Shown here: positions 31,526 through 40,295 of the stretch, piece by piece
Numbering within the stretch: position 1 is the first letter of the stretch
Layout of the letters: each line of letters starts with the position of its first letter
Assembly (NCBI RefSeq): GCF_002811475.1
Contig: NZ_NPDL01000004.1
Span: 62,001-126,000, forward strand
DNA: 64,000 nt
Source: Leptospira hartskeerlii
GTDB taxonomy: Bacteria; Spirochaetota; Leptospiria; Leptospirales; Leptospiraceae
Direction: 5' to 3'
Notes under the pieces: model-generated
Seen by the model: only the letters and a program-made list of their open reading frames with translations
Told to the model about the DNA's origin: nothing
The model's database searches: none
Translations under genes and position numbers: made by a program

Positions 31526-32659
31526 TCAATTCCAAAGTTTTCCGTCCTCTCCCGTATAGATTGCATCCGGTCTCAAGATCCTTTCTTGCATTTGTTCAAA
31601 ACAATGTGCTATCCAACCTGCTGCCCTTCCCATTGCAAATACAGGAGTAAAGATTTCAGTCGGAAATCCTAATCCATGAAGAAGTAACGCTGTATAAAAT
31701 TCCACATTTGTTTGCAGAATTCTGTCCGGTTTATATTCTTTCAGCAATTCTAATGCAGTTTTTTCCACGAACATCGCAAGATCATAGAACTCTCTTTTTT
31801 CATCCGTGTCGTATAGAATTTTCGCCGCTTTTGCAAGGACATCCGCACGAGGGTCTCTGACTTTGTAGATCCTATGCCCAAATCCCATTAGCCTTTCGTT
31901 ATGTTTTAATTTTTCTCTTAGAACCTTCTCCGCATTTTCCTTAGTCCCTATTTCAAAAACAGTGTCTAATGCAGGCCCTGGTGCACCTCCATGCAAAGGT
32001 CCTTTTAAGGCACCAAGTCCTCCGGTTACTGCTGAGATCATATCAGACTGAGTAGAAATAATCACTCTCGCTGCAAACGTAGAAGCATTCAATCCATGAT
32101 CGCAAACAGTATTCAAATAGGTATTCAATGCACGAACACTTCTTGGATCAGGATCATTTCCATTCAACATATACAGAAAGTTAGCCGCAATGTCCAAGTC
32201 CTGTCTAGGAAGAACGGGAGCTTTCCCCTTCAACAAACGGTATGCCCAAGCAACGATCAAAGGAAATGTAGAAAGAACAGCCATCGCATCCTTTTTGGGA
32301 TCTTCTTTTTGAGAACCTAAAGAAAGAGCAGCAGATCCTATCCGAAGTATATCGATCAAAGGAAGATTTGCATACACTGCTTCTTCAATGATGGTTCGTA
32401 TTACTTTAGAAAATCTTCTGGAAGACCTAAGTTCCTCTGAGAACAAACTTGTTTCGGTAGGTTTTGGCCTCCTATCATTCCAAAGTGTGAAGATGGTTTC
32501 TTCGAAGACTGCCTTGCCGGCAAATTCTTCCACAGGATAACCTGCAATGATCAACCTTCCTCCTTTTCCATCTACTTGGGAAAGTTTGGTCCTTGCTGCA
32601 GGGATCCCTTCTAAGCCCGGGCTGTAAATTTTCTCTTTTTCCTGTTCAGAGATTAGCAT
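31526..32659 (-). CDS. Citrate synthase (short, type II-like dimer form)
   Basis: A 377-residue citrate (or 2-methylcitrate) synthase condensing oxaloacetate with acetyl-CoA. Motifs: CDHGLNASTFAARV (His188), GPLHGGAPGPALD (His223), MGFGHRIYKVRDPRAD (His262) and FAMGRAAGWIAHCFEQ. The catalytic Asp normally found in NVDFY is Glu320 here (TNVEFYTALLL), a conservative substitution also seen, from memory, in other subfamilies. GGAGAAATACC precedes the ATG. It is transcribed divergently from a paralogue with a DNA-binding domain and shares a 75-bp promoter region with it. Confidence 0.9.
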   Translation of the reverse strand: MLISEQEKEKIYSPGLEGIPAARTKLSQVDGKGGRLIIAGYPVEEFAGKAVFEETIFTLWNDRRPKPTETSLFSEELRSSRRFSKVIRTIIEEAVYANLPLIDILRIGSAALSLGSQKEDPKKDAMAVLSTFPLIVAWAYRLLKGKAPVLPRQDLDIAANFLYMLNGNDPDPRSVRALNTYLNTVCDHGLNASTFAARVIISTQSDMISAVTGGLGALKGPLHGGAPGPALDTVFEIGTKENAEKVLREKLKHNERLMGFGHRIYKVRDPRADVLAKAAKILYDTDEKREFYDLAMFVEKTALELLKEYKPDRILQTNVEFYTALLLHGLGFPTEIFTPVFAMGRAAGWIAHCFEQMQERILRPDAIYTGEDGKLWN

Positions 32660-32681
32660 GGTATTTCTCCTTTGTTTCTAT

Positions 32682-32731
32682 TTGAGTTTAGCGGGTTGAC
32701 AATGTATAGTCAATGTTGATTATACTATCAA
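32682..32731. promoter_or_regulatory. Divergent promoters with two dyad operators between the citrate synthase genes
   Basis: Two perfect spaced dyads: TTGAC-N8-GTCAA (32696-32713) and TTGAT-N6-ATCAA (32716-32731). Minus-strand promoter: TTGATA (32731-32726), 17-bp spacer, TATACA (32708-32703), driving the plain citrate synthase with a leader of about 37 nt. Plus strand: either TTGAGT (32682-32687), 17 bp, TATAGT (32705-32710), or TTGACA (32696-32701), 19 bp, TATACT (32721-32726). The dyads cover these elements, as expected for a MerR-like or other dimeric regulator binding in the gap. Function is inferred. Confidence 0.6.
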
Positions 32732-32734
32732 TAT

Positions 32735-33982
32735 ATGGCTTTTTCTTCAAAAAAACCGTTCTTGAATGCGGATGAAGCAGCCTCTGCTTTAGGAGTAGAA
32801 ATCCAGACCGTATACGCATACGTTAGTCGCGGCTTATTACACTCGGAATCCGGGGGCAATAAAGATAGAAGTAAACGATATAGAAGAGAAGATATCGAAC
32901 AATTATTGCTCAGAAGGGAAGAAAGGAGCCAACCTGGAAAAACAGCCAAAGCCGCCTTATCTTTAGGACAACCTGTTTTAGAATCTTCCATTACGTTACT
33001 CGGAGAAGACTCTCTATTTTACAGAGGAAAAGATGTCTTAGAACTTTCTGAGAATGGAAGTTTTGAAGATATTGCCTGCTTACTTTGGGAAGCAGAAGAG
33101 ACAAATCCATTCGAATCCGATTGGCCAATATTATCCGAAGAATGTAATAAAATCCTAAAATTATTAGAAAGTCGGCCAGTCTTAGATATTTCCAGGATCC
33201 TACTTCCTTTTTTGGAATATGAAGATGCGAAAGCGTTTCGAAAAGATCCTAAAACTTTCAGAAAAACTTCTTCTTCTATCTTAAGATATCTAACTCTATT
33301 CTCTTCGGGCAAAACAAGATCAGAAGGAAAAATTTCCGAAACTCTTTTAAGTAGTTGGAATCCGTCTCGAAAAAAAGAAGATCCTAACTATTCATCAAAA
33401 CTCAGACTCTTAGAAGCAGCCTTAATTCTTTCTGCCGATCATGAGTTGAATGTTTCTTCTTTTACTGCAAGATGCGTTGCCTCTAGCGAGGCTTCTCTTT
33501 ATCAAGTTGTTCTTGCAGGACTTGCTGCTTTGTCAGGCCCTAAACATGGATTACTTACGGAGAAAGCGATACTTCTTCTTTCCCAAGCTAGCGGAAACAA
33601 AAAGAAAGATAAGCAACTCTTGGAAGAAAAATTAAGAAATGGAGAAAATATCCCCGGTTTCGGTCATCCTCTCTATAAGAAAGGAGATCCACGAGGTAGA
33701 AAATTAATTCAGATGGTTGAAAAATTTTTCTCGGAAGATTCGGATGTGCAACTATATCTACAATTCTTAATACAGATAGAAGAACTTCTGGAAGATTATG
33801 CAACCATTGATGCCGGACTTGCTCTTGTTTCTAAAGCACTCAAATTACCGAAGGGGGCAGGTATCGGAATTTTTGCGATCGGTAGAACGGCTGGTTGGTT
33901 AGCTCATGCCATGGAACAATATGATTCCGGAAGCTTGATCCGACCTAGAGCAAAGTATATCGGAAACCTTCCCAAAGAATAA
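32735..33982 (+). CDS. Citrate synthase-like protein with N-terminal MerR-type helix-turn-helix
   Basis: A 415-residue fusion. Residues 8-60 form a MerR/excisionase-like winged helix (FLNADEAASALGVEIQTVYA, then KDRSKRYRREDIEQLL). Residues 80-415 are a citrate synthase fold that keeps its catalytic residues: His236 in DHELNVSSF, His271 in SGPKHGLL, His311 in PGFGHPLYKKGDPRG and Asp359 in TIDAG, with FAIGRTAGWLAHAMEQ near the end. It could be an enzyme that also reads DNA, or a regulator sensing oxaloacetate or acetyl-CoA. There is no SD before ATG 32735, and the candidate -10 box ends 8 bp upstream, so the mRNA may be leaderless. Confidence 0.88.
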   Translation: MAFSSKKPFLNADEAASALGVEIQTVYAYVSRGLLHSESGGNKDRSKRYRREDIEQLLLRREERSQPGKTAKAALSLGQPVLESSITLLGEDSLFYRGKDVLELSENGSFEDIACLLWEAEETNPFESDWPILSEECNKILKLLESRPVLDISRILLPFLEYEDAKAFRKDPKTFRKTSSSILRYLTLFSSGKTRSEGKISETLLSSWNPSRKKEDPNYSSKLRLLEAALILSADHELNVSSFTARCVASSEASLYQVVLAGLAALSGPKHGLLTEKAILLLSQASGNKKKDKQLLEEKLRNGENIPGFGHPLYKKGDPRGRKLIQMVEKFFSEDSDVQLYLQFLIQIEELLEDYATIDAGLALVSKALKLPKGAGIGIFAIGRTAGWLAHAMEQYDSGSLIRPRAKYIGNLPKE

Positions 33983-34055
33983 TCAAATTCTTGACTCTTT
34001 CCATCCTTTAGATTAGTTATAGGAAAACAGAAATGTAAGAACTGCGGAGTACTTC

Positions 34056-34625
34056 ATGTCGGATCCTAATTTTTCCAGAAAAAAATTTATTCAAAAAGCT
34101 GTCGCTGTTGGAATTCTCACAAGCTCTGCATCTGTATTAAGATCCTGTTCGAATGCCCCGGCGGGTGTAAAAGAAAGAGGACTTCAATTTTCTAATTTTT
34201 CAGAAGTAAATACGGAGTTAGAAAAAATACTTAACTCTAAAACAATCGTTCCATATGGAGAATGGAGTCCGAGCCAAATCCTCCTACATTGCGCTCAAAG
34301 TATTTATTATTCTATTAAAGGTTATCCTGAAAATAAATCCGAAGTTTTCCAAAACACTTTAGGGAAGATCGCATTCTGGAATTTTTCCAGAAAAGGAAAA
34401 ATGTCTCACGACTTGAACGCTCCTATCCCTGGCGCAGATATTTTACAATCAGGCGTTTCTCTTTCAGACAGTATTCTTGAATTGAAAAAGGCGATCTCGG
34501 CATTCTCTAATTATACTGGAGAATTTGCTCCTCACTTTGCTTACGGAAAATTGACTAAGCAAGAATATGAGCTCGCTCATGCAATGCATATCGCAAATCA
34601 TTTAGATTACATAAACTTAGGTTAA
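34056..34625 (+). CDS. DUF1569 protein with Tat-like/lipoprotein leader
   Basis: A 189-residue protein. The leader (SRKKFIQKAVAVGILTSSAS) resembles a Tat signal with one Arg replaced by Lys; Cys31 in VLRSCSN could be a lipidation site. The mature part fits DUF1569, a DinB-like four-helix fold: VPYGEWSPSQILLHCAQSIY and, at the end, ELAHAMHIANHLDYINLG with His residues that could bind metal. Function unknown. A possible promoter (TTGACT near 33991) lies between it and the citrate synthase-like gene. Confidence 0.75.
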   Translation: MSDPNFSRKKFIQKAVAVGILTSSASVLRSCSNAPAGVKERGLQFSNFSEVNTELEKILNSKTIVPYGEWSPSQILLHCAQSIYYSIKGYPENKSEVFQNTLGKIAFWNFSRKGKMSHDLNAPIPGADILQSGVSLSDSILELKKAISAFSNYTGEFAPHFAYGKLTKQEYELAHAMHIANHLDYINLG

Positions 34626-34629
34626 GATC

Positions 34630-35730
34630 TTACTCTTCTATCTTTACGCTGCTCAGGATTTTTTCAACGGACTCTTCGTGCCTTCTTCCTTTGATCAGAC
34701 TTTCGTCTATGATAAAGACCAAACTATAAGGTTGTTTGTGTTTTGCTAAGAAAAACATTCCTGTTTTTGCATATCTTGGTCTTAGAACATCGTAGAATGT
34801 CCAGAAGGTTCCGTAATATCTGTCTTCGAAAACTTCTCTTTCTAATTCGTTCAATTCCTGAATATCTCCTCTTTGCAATTGGAGATCCAAAAACTTTTTA
34901 AATTCGGAAAGTAGTTCAGATTCGTCATCGAATCTGAATGGAACGAAAAAGATCCTGATAGCTGGATAACGATTCGGATCCGAATCGCTAGAAGAAATAA
35001 TCCCAGCAATTTGTCCGATTCCAGTTTTATCTTCCAGATTCAAATTTTGAGGATTATGAAAATAAAACTCTTCGGGCAAAAGAATGCTCAACTTCAGATC
35101 TTCGTTATGTAAGGTTCGATTCTCTTCGTTGTAATTCCAACGAGTTAAATCCTTTTGTTCGAAATCAGGTTTAAACATGGAATAAGCAACGAATATCTCG
35201 GCCTTCTGCAAACTTTTAAAACTAATAAGCCCAGAAGCTAGGACAACTAAGCCCAATAATCCGATTTTATAATATGTTTTGTTGTCTATGAGCCTTGCAC
35301 TTAAAACTCCGGCTGCATAAACCAAAAGAAAAATAATGCCTGATCTGTTCTCAAAAAACCCTGTGAGCCAACATGCAAGAACTGAAAAAGCGAAGAAGGA
35401 AACTTCGACCCAAGGAACCAATTTGATAGTCGGTCTTTCTATCCCCACTTCTGCAAAAATCGCAGGTAAAACGATCTTAGTTTCCAATTTTCGGAATGCG
35501 AATACGATCCCCCAAAAAAGTATACCTGATACGAGGTAACCGATCAAAGCTAAACCGACCATCCAAATCAAAGGAAGATGGGCCTCGTGATAAAATAAAA
35601 AATATAACGCAAAAACGGAATATACCAGGAAGAGCTTTTGAGTTAAGGAAAGTTCTTGCAGCTTTCGAGACAGGGCTGTTCTCTTTTCCCATCCTGGAAT
35701 TTTAGGGAACGAATTAATGAACCAGATCAC
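34630..35730 (-). CDS. Hypothetical membrane protein with C-terminal soluble domain
   Basis: An unrecognised protein of about 366 residues. The frame opens at TTG 35745, but GTG 35730 is a better start because GGAG lies 9 nt before it. Five or six hydrophobic helices occupy roughly residues 25-195. The remaining 175 residues are soluble and rich in charged and aromatic residues (for example REVFEDRYYGTFWTFYDVLR). Either start places the 5' end inside the first codons of the divergent gene at 35717, an unusual head-to-head overlap of 14 to 29 bp. Confidence 0.65.
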   Translation of the reverse strand: MIWFINSFPKIPGWEKRTALSRKLQELSLTQKLFLVYSVFALYFLFYHEAHLPLIWMVGLALIGYLVSGILFWGIVFAFRKLETKIVLPAIFAEVGIERPTIKLVPWVEVSFFAFSVLACWLTGFFENRSGIIFLLVYAAGVLSARLIDNKTYYKIGLLGLVVLASGLISFKSLQKAEIFVAYSMFKPDFEQKDLTRWNYNEENRTLHNEDLKLSILLPEEFYFHNPQNLNLEDKTGIGQIAGIISSSDSDPNRYPAIRIFFVPFRFDDESELLSEFKKFLDLQLQRGDIQELNELEREVFEDRYYGTFWTFYDVLRPRYAKTGMFFLAKHKQPYSLVFIIDESLIKGRRHEESVEKILSSVKIEE

Positions 35731-36331
35731 CCAGTTTTTCTCCAATCTAAAGGCAGACTTTGACAGGTTAAACCAATCCTTGGACGACCTGGTGAAAACC
35801 TATAAGGCCATCGTTCATTTTCTGGATTTGATTTCAAATCTCTTTCCTATCGATTTGGTTTTGGTTTTATTACTTTCCCTGCCTTTATTATATGTTATCA
35901 ATACCTTATCTCCTTCTTCACCCAGAGTAAACTATACGATCTCTGTGGTTTTTATTTCAGGACTTAGATCCTTTTTAAGTCATACTATTTCCGAGTCTTG
36001 GGAAATTTTTGCAGTCACAAAGACGGCACTCATCCTTCTTCTTCCTGCTTATATTTTAGTAGTTCTTAAGTTTGGATTTTCTTTATTCCGCAAGTATAAG
36101 ATAAAGAAAAAGGCACTATATCCCGGACATTTAGAATCTTCTTTTATCAGCCTGCAAAATGCTTATCATAATTTGAGTGCTGAGATCTATTCCGAGCTTG
36201 GGAAGAATGAAGGCAAAAGTTTTGTAGATGGGCAGAAGTTTTTGCCTAAGATCCAAGATCTGGAGACAAGTATTACTGGGTTAAAAACTTTGATCAAAAA
36301 ACCGGAAGATGCTCCTCATTCTTCCGAATAG
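35717..36331 (+). CDS. Hypothetical membrane protein
   Basis: An unrecognised 204-residue protein. An amphipathic N-terminal helix (FSNLKADFDRLNQSLDDLV) is followed by two or three membrane helices (about residues 45-130) and a helical cytoplasmic tail (140-200). AGGGAA lies about 8 bp before ATG. Head-to-head overlap with the minus-strand membrane gene and 16-bp tail overlap with hpt are both visible. Confidence 0.62.
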   Translation: MNQITQFFSNLKADFDRLNQSLDDLVKTYKAIVHFLDLISNLFPIDLVLVLLLSLPLLYVINTLSPSSPRVNYTISVVFISGLRSFLSHTISESWEIFAVTKTALILLLPAYILVVLKFGFSLFRKYKIKKKALYPGHLESSFISLQNAYHNLSAEIYSELGKNEGKSFVDGQKFLPKIQDLETSITGLKTLIKKPEDAPHSSE

Positions 36332-36870
36332 AGAAATACTCCAGGTAGATTTCTGAATTTGCCGTCGTAATCCAGGCCATATCCGATCACGAATTCTTTA
36401 CCGATCTTCCAGCCAATGTATTTAATTGGATATCCAACAGCCTCTCCACCTTCTTTGAATAATAGGGCAGCTACTTCAAGAGATTTGGGCTTTTTCGATA
36501 GAATATGAGAGATCAAAAATTTCAGTGTGCGGCCGGTATCCACGATATCTTCTACAATTAAGACATCTCTGCCAGAGATGTCTGAATCCAAGTCTTTGAT
36601 CAATTCTATGTTTCCGGAAGATTCTGTTCCTACATATGATTTTGCCTGCATAAAATCCAATTCGATAGGGATTGGAACCGCTTTGGTTAAATCAGAGAAA
36701 AAGTAAATTCCACCTCTTAAGATACATACGAAAATTGGATTTCTTTCTACGTAGTCGTTTGCGATCTGTAGGCCAAGTTCCTTGACTCTCGCGGAGATCA
36801 TTTCCTCACTGAACAAGGTCTTAAAACGTATATTATGAAAATTTGAAGTATTATTCTTCATGGGATCCAA
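36316..36870 (-). CDS. hpt: Hypoxanthine phosphoribosyltransferase
   Basis: Salvages hypoxanthine (and perhaps guanine) to the nucleotide using PRPP. At about 180 residues it has normal length. The PRPP loop DVLIVEDIVDTGRTLKFLI lies near residues 100-118, FVCILRGGIYFFSDL precedes it, and FVIGYGLDYDGKFRNLP near the C-terminus binds the purine. The true start may be ATG 36861 rather than TTG 36870; both overlap or abut the end of the sixA-like gene, so the two are coupled. Confidence 0.93.
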   Translation of the reverse strand: MDPMKNNTSNFHNIRFKTLFSEEMISARVKELGLQIANDYVERNPIFVCILRGGIYFFSDLTKAVPIPIELDFMQAKSYVGTESSGNIELIKDLDSDISGRDVLIVEDIVDTGRTLKFLISHILSKKPKSLEVAALLFKEGGEAVGYPIKYIGWKIGKEFVIGYGLDYDGKFRNLPGVFLYSEE

Positions 36871-37352
36871 AACCTTTTGAGCCTACAACTTTGCCTTCCC
36901 AGATCCGCCCAATCTTTTTGATCTGTTATTAAACTTATAAAAGAAGAAGTGGGAAATTTTTCGAAAATAGAATCAGGATTATTTCCCATTAGTAAATAAT
37001 TTGCAAGGTCTTCCATTCCGGGATTATGACCTATTAAAACTACATTACTAATTTTAGAAGATAGACCTCTTAAGATCCTAAGTAAGTCGGAATATTCCGC
37101 CTCATATATTTCACTTATAATCTTAGTGTCCTTTGTAATATTCTGAAAACTTTGTAATATTTTCCAAGTTTCAGAAGTTCGGAGCGATGGCGAAACAAGG
37201 GCGACATCCGTAACAAAGGAAACCTTCTTCACATATTTTCCTAAAAATCGTGCGTTTTTGCGACCTCTCTTAGATAAAGGACGTTCCTTATCCTTTAAAT
37301 GAGTATCGCTCCAATCGGATTTAGAATGTCTGATGAGATGAATCTCTTTCAA
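36858..37352 (-). CDS. SixA-like histidine phosphatase
   Basis: A 164-residue member of the histidine phosphatase (RHG) superfamily, small SixA branch. The N-terminal motif is IHLIRHSKSDW with Arg8-His9, the phospho-acceptor. RPLSKRGRKNARFLG and VLIGHNPGMEDLANYLL provide the second Arg and His. SixA removes phosphate from phosphohistidine proteins such as HPt domains; whether this homologue does so is unknown. It is upstream of hpt with overlapping ends. Confidence 0.85.
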   Translation of the reverse strand: MKEIHLIRHSKSDWSDTHLKDKERPLSKRGRKNARFLGKYVKKVSFVTDVALVSPSLRTSETWKILQSFQNITKDTKIISEIYEAEYSDLLRILRGLSSKISNVVLIGHNPGMEDLANYLLMGNNPDSIFEKFPTSSFISLITDQKDWADLGRQSCRLKRFWIP

Positions 37353-37431
37353 TATCCTCTCCTTCGCGATAAAGCTTCAAATTTAGAATTTCATTGACAA
37401 GGATCTTTCGTGACGATAAAACTCATGAGCT

Positions 37432-38103
37432 ATGTCAAAGATGTATATTATCGGAGTGGTCCTATTAATATCCTTTGCCACAAACCTTTCTTCACAAATT
37501 GCAGGGACTCCTGACGAGGAAAAGGCTAAAAAAGAATTACAAAATCAATGGTCTAAAAAATTCCCAGGAGACAGAATACTTTCCGTCCAAACCGCAGGAA
37601 GACCTAAGCTGATCGAGAAAGAAGCTCCGGAAGAGAATGCTCCAACCGATCTAAGATACAAATTTTCCTTCTTCGTTACTAGCCGAAAAAAAGAAGGCCA
37701 AACAACTAAAACTCCTGTTGGAGTGATCTATCAATTCGTGAGAGAAAAAGGTTGGGTTTTTGCGGATATCGGAATGGCTAGATCGGTAGTAGTCACCGAA
37801 CCAGGAAAAGAACCTCCATCAAAAGACGAAGTCTACCAAATTGTAGAAGAAGCTATCTTAGAAGAAAAGGGAAAGTCTAAATCGGTAGATTTAATTCGTT
37901 TAACAGAACCTGAATTCGGACAGAATCTAACTCCTAACAAAGAGCAATTTTGGTTTCGTTATGAAGGGGATTTCGAAGTTTCAGAAAACGGATCCAAAAC
38001 GGTTTGTTCAGATATAGTAATTCGTTTAGTGAAGGAACAAAACTCCGCCGTCTGGAAAGCGGAATGGGACGAAAAAGGAAAATGTAAAGTATCGGAAGAA
38101 TGA
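37432..38103 (+). CDS. Hypothetical exported protein
   Basis: An unrecognised 223-residue protein with a signal peptide (MYIIGVVLLISFATNLSSQ) and a mature part of alternating polar and hydrophobic residues, rich in Lys and Glu. Two Cys residues near the C-terminus (TVCSD and GKCKV) could form a disulphide. It stands alone, and its stop lies 2 bp from that of convergent pyrD. Confidence 0.65.
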   Translation: MSKMYIIGVVLLISFATNLSSQIAGTPDEEKAKKELQNQWSKKFPGDRILSVQTAGRPKLIEKEAPEENAPTDLRYKFSFFVTSRKKEGQTTKTPVGVIYQFVREKGWVFADIGMARSVVVTEPGKEPPSKDEVYQIVEEAILEEKGKSKSVDLIRLTEPEFGQNLTPNKEQFWFRYEGDFEVSENGSKTVCSDIVIRLVKEQNSAVWKAEWDEKGKCKVSEE

Positions 38104-38105
38104 GA

Positions 38106-39203
38106 TCAGATCTTATCCTTTCCTACTAAATCGCCAATAGATCTCGCTCCTGTTTGCTTCAGAACTCCATCTAAATATTCTAATATTCTAACTGGCAAGA
38201 ATGGTCCATTGTATACATAACCTGTATATAATTGCACTAGGTCCGCGCCTGCTAATATTTTTTCCAAGGCGGCTTCTCCCGAATTGATCCCGCCAACTCC
38301 TATGATAGGAAGACTTCCTTTTAAGATAGAGTAAGCATATCTTACAAACTCGGTAGATCTTTGGCGGAGTGGTTTTCCGGAAACTCCACCTTCCTTTTCT
38401 ACATTTGGATATCTGGATAAGACTGATTTATCTATAGTAGTGTTGGTTAGAATAACACCTGATAATTTAGAATCCGGTAAGAGCTCCAACAGACCTTTTA
38501 ATTCTTCTTTTTCCATGTCCGGGGCAAACTTTACAAAAGTAGGGATTGCAAATTTTCCACCTAAGCCACCTCTAATCCCATCCATCAGTTTAATAAAATT
38601 TTCCTTCTTTTGGAAATTTCTAAGACCAGGAGTATTTGGAGAAGATATATTAATCACCGCATAATCCGCATGGGGTGTAAGTTTTTTTAAAGAATATACA
38701 TAATCATCTACTGCATTCTCTTCGGAGACAATTTTTGTTTTGCCTACGTTAATCCCTCTTACACAGTTCTTTTTCTGCTTTCGAATTGTTTCCTCTGCAG
38801 CATCCGCTCCAGGATTATTAAATCCCATTCGATTGATCAAAGCTTCGTCTTCCGAATATCTGAAAATTCTCGGCTTTGGATTTCCTGGTTGGGCTTGACC
38901 GGTGATCGTTCCGATCTCAATCGAACCGAAACCCAATCGAGAAAGAAACGGATACAATTCTCCAGTCTTATCAAAACCGGCGCCTAATCCGACTGGATTT
39001 GTGAATTCAATTCCTGCGACCTTTGTTTTCAAACGATCACTGGAATAAGTCATGAGTGATTCCAAAACAGGAAACACAAACGGAAGTTTCTTAGAAAGCC
39101 CAAGTAAATTTTGGGCCAAGTAGTGAGCGGATTCCGGATGAATGCTTAAGAAGAAAGGTTTTGCGGTTTTTTCATAAACCCATTGTTTCCATTCTGAATT
39201 CAT
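38106..39203 (-). CDS. pyrD: Dihydroorotate dehydrogenase (quinone), class 2
   Basis: Membrane-associated FMN enzyme oxidising dihydroorotate with quinone in pyrimidine synthesis. It has 365 residues, with the class 2 N-terminal helical extension (residues 1-40), VAGIEFTNPVGLGAGFDKTG, RMGFNNPGADA, and INISSPNTPGLRNFQ carrying the Ser catalytic base that separates class 2 from class 1. IIGVGGINSGEAALEKILAG binds the FMN phosphate. No other pyr gene is adjacent. Confidence 0.95.
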   Translation of the reverse strand: MNSEWKQWVYEKTAKPFFLSIHPESAHYLAQNLLGLSKKLPFVFPVLESLMTYSSDRLKTKVAGIEFTNPVGLGAGFDKTGELYPFLSRLGFGSIEIGTITGQAQPGNPKPRIFRYSEDEALINRMGFNNPGADAAEETIRKQKKNCVRGINVGKTKIVSEENAVDDYVYSLKKLTPHADYAVINISSPNTPGLRNFQKKENFIKLMDGIRGGLGGKFAIPTFVKFAPDMEKEELKGLLELLPDSKLSGVILTNTTIDKSVLSRYPNVEKEGGVSGKPLRQRSTEFVRYAYSILKGSLPIIGVGGINSGEAALEKILAGADLVQLYTGYVYNGPFLPVRILEYLDGVLKQTGARSIGDLVGKDKI

Positions 39204-39227
39204 CCGGGCCCCTTACAGATAGATATG

Positions 39228-40295
39228 TTAAGACCAGCGAAATATACGAAGCCCAACACCCAAGAAGAAAAATCCGATCCCGACCATAAACACGCAAGGG
39301 TAAACTATTTCCGCAAGCCCGGCTCCTTCTATAAATACAGCTCGTAAAGAATCAGCCACCAAAGTTAAAGGTAGATGTTTTATAAAAGGAAGCACTATAT
39401 CGGGAAAGTTTTTATAACTGAAGAAGATCCCGGATAAAACCATCATCGGGAATGTGAATGCGTTCACGAGCCCGTTCCCGACTTGAGCGCTTTGAGCTCT
39501 AGAGCCCACAAAGATCCCAATACATGCAAATACGAAATTTCCGGTCAGAAAGATCAAAAGTGCCGCAGGAATAGAACCGAAAAACGCATTTTCAAAAACG
39601 GTAAATGTAAATGTTAAGAAGATGATCGATTCTACAGTAGTGACAAAGATACGAGTGAAGAAGAAAGACATTACGAACGCCAACTTGTTCATTGGAGTCG
39701 CAGACATTCTTCTTAAAAGTTTTTTCATCCTCATCTCAATTAGATTCCAACCGACTCCCCAAAGACAAGAGTTCATCACTCCCATGGCAAGCATTCCAGG
39801 AACGAGATAGTCAATGTATCTTGTACCTTTTGAATCTAGTTTTCGGATGCTGGAACTAACCTGCTCTTTTCCTTGCATGGTCAAAAGAGCATTTGAAAGC
39901 AAAAGATAATCTCTCTGCGCGTTTGCGTTACTCGGATCAAAAGAAAATTCTAAATTTCCTTTTTCATCTTCTCTTACTAAAAGATTGATCTCTCCTCTTT
40001 TGAGAGCTTTGATCGCATCTTCTTCCGTAAGTAGCTGAGGAATAATCACCCCTAATCCGCTCGAATTACCATCGGAAGAATTAGAAAATGCTTTTTCAAT
40101 CTTTGCAGAAAGTCCACTTGCATCATATGAAGAAGAAATGATTGCAACTCGGGTTTGAGGTACTCCCTTAGTAGTGAATGCAATTCCTAATACACCTGCG
40201 ATCGCAATCGGAAATATGAATGCCCAGAACAAAATTCCGGGTTCTCTATAAAATTCTTTTAATTGAATCGTAACTAAATGATAGATTTGTTTCAT
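39228..40295 (-). CDS. ABC-2 type exporter permease
   Basis: A 355-residue permease. The first helix (ILFWAFIFPIAIAGVLGIAF) is followed by a soluble extracytoplasmic domain (residues 40-170) and five helices in the C-terminal half, the layout of ABC2_membrane_3/YhgE-type export proteins. The start overlaps the ATPase stop by 4 bp, so it pairs with the ATP-binding gene upstream. Substrate unknown; drug or lipid export is possible. Confidence 0.86.
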   Translation of the reverse strand: MKQIYHLVTIQLKEFYREPGILFWAFIFPIAIAGVLGIAFTTKGVPQTRVAIISSSYDASGLSAKIEKAFSNSSDGNSSGLGVIIPQLLTEEDAIKALKRGEINLLVREDEKGNLEFSFDPSNANAQRDYLLLSNALLTMQGKEQVSSSIRKLDSKGTRYIDYLVPGMLAMGVMNSCLWGVGWNLIEMRMKKLLRRMSATPMNKLAFVMSFFFTRIFVTTVESIIFLTFTFTVFENAFFGSIPAALLIFLTGNFVFACIGIFVGSRAQSAQVGNGLVNAFTFPMMVLSGIFFSYKNFPDIVLPFIKHLPLTLVADSLRAVFIEGAGLAEIVYPCVFMVGIGFFFLGVGLRIFRWS

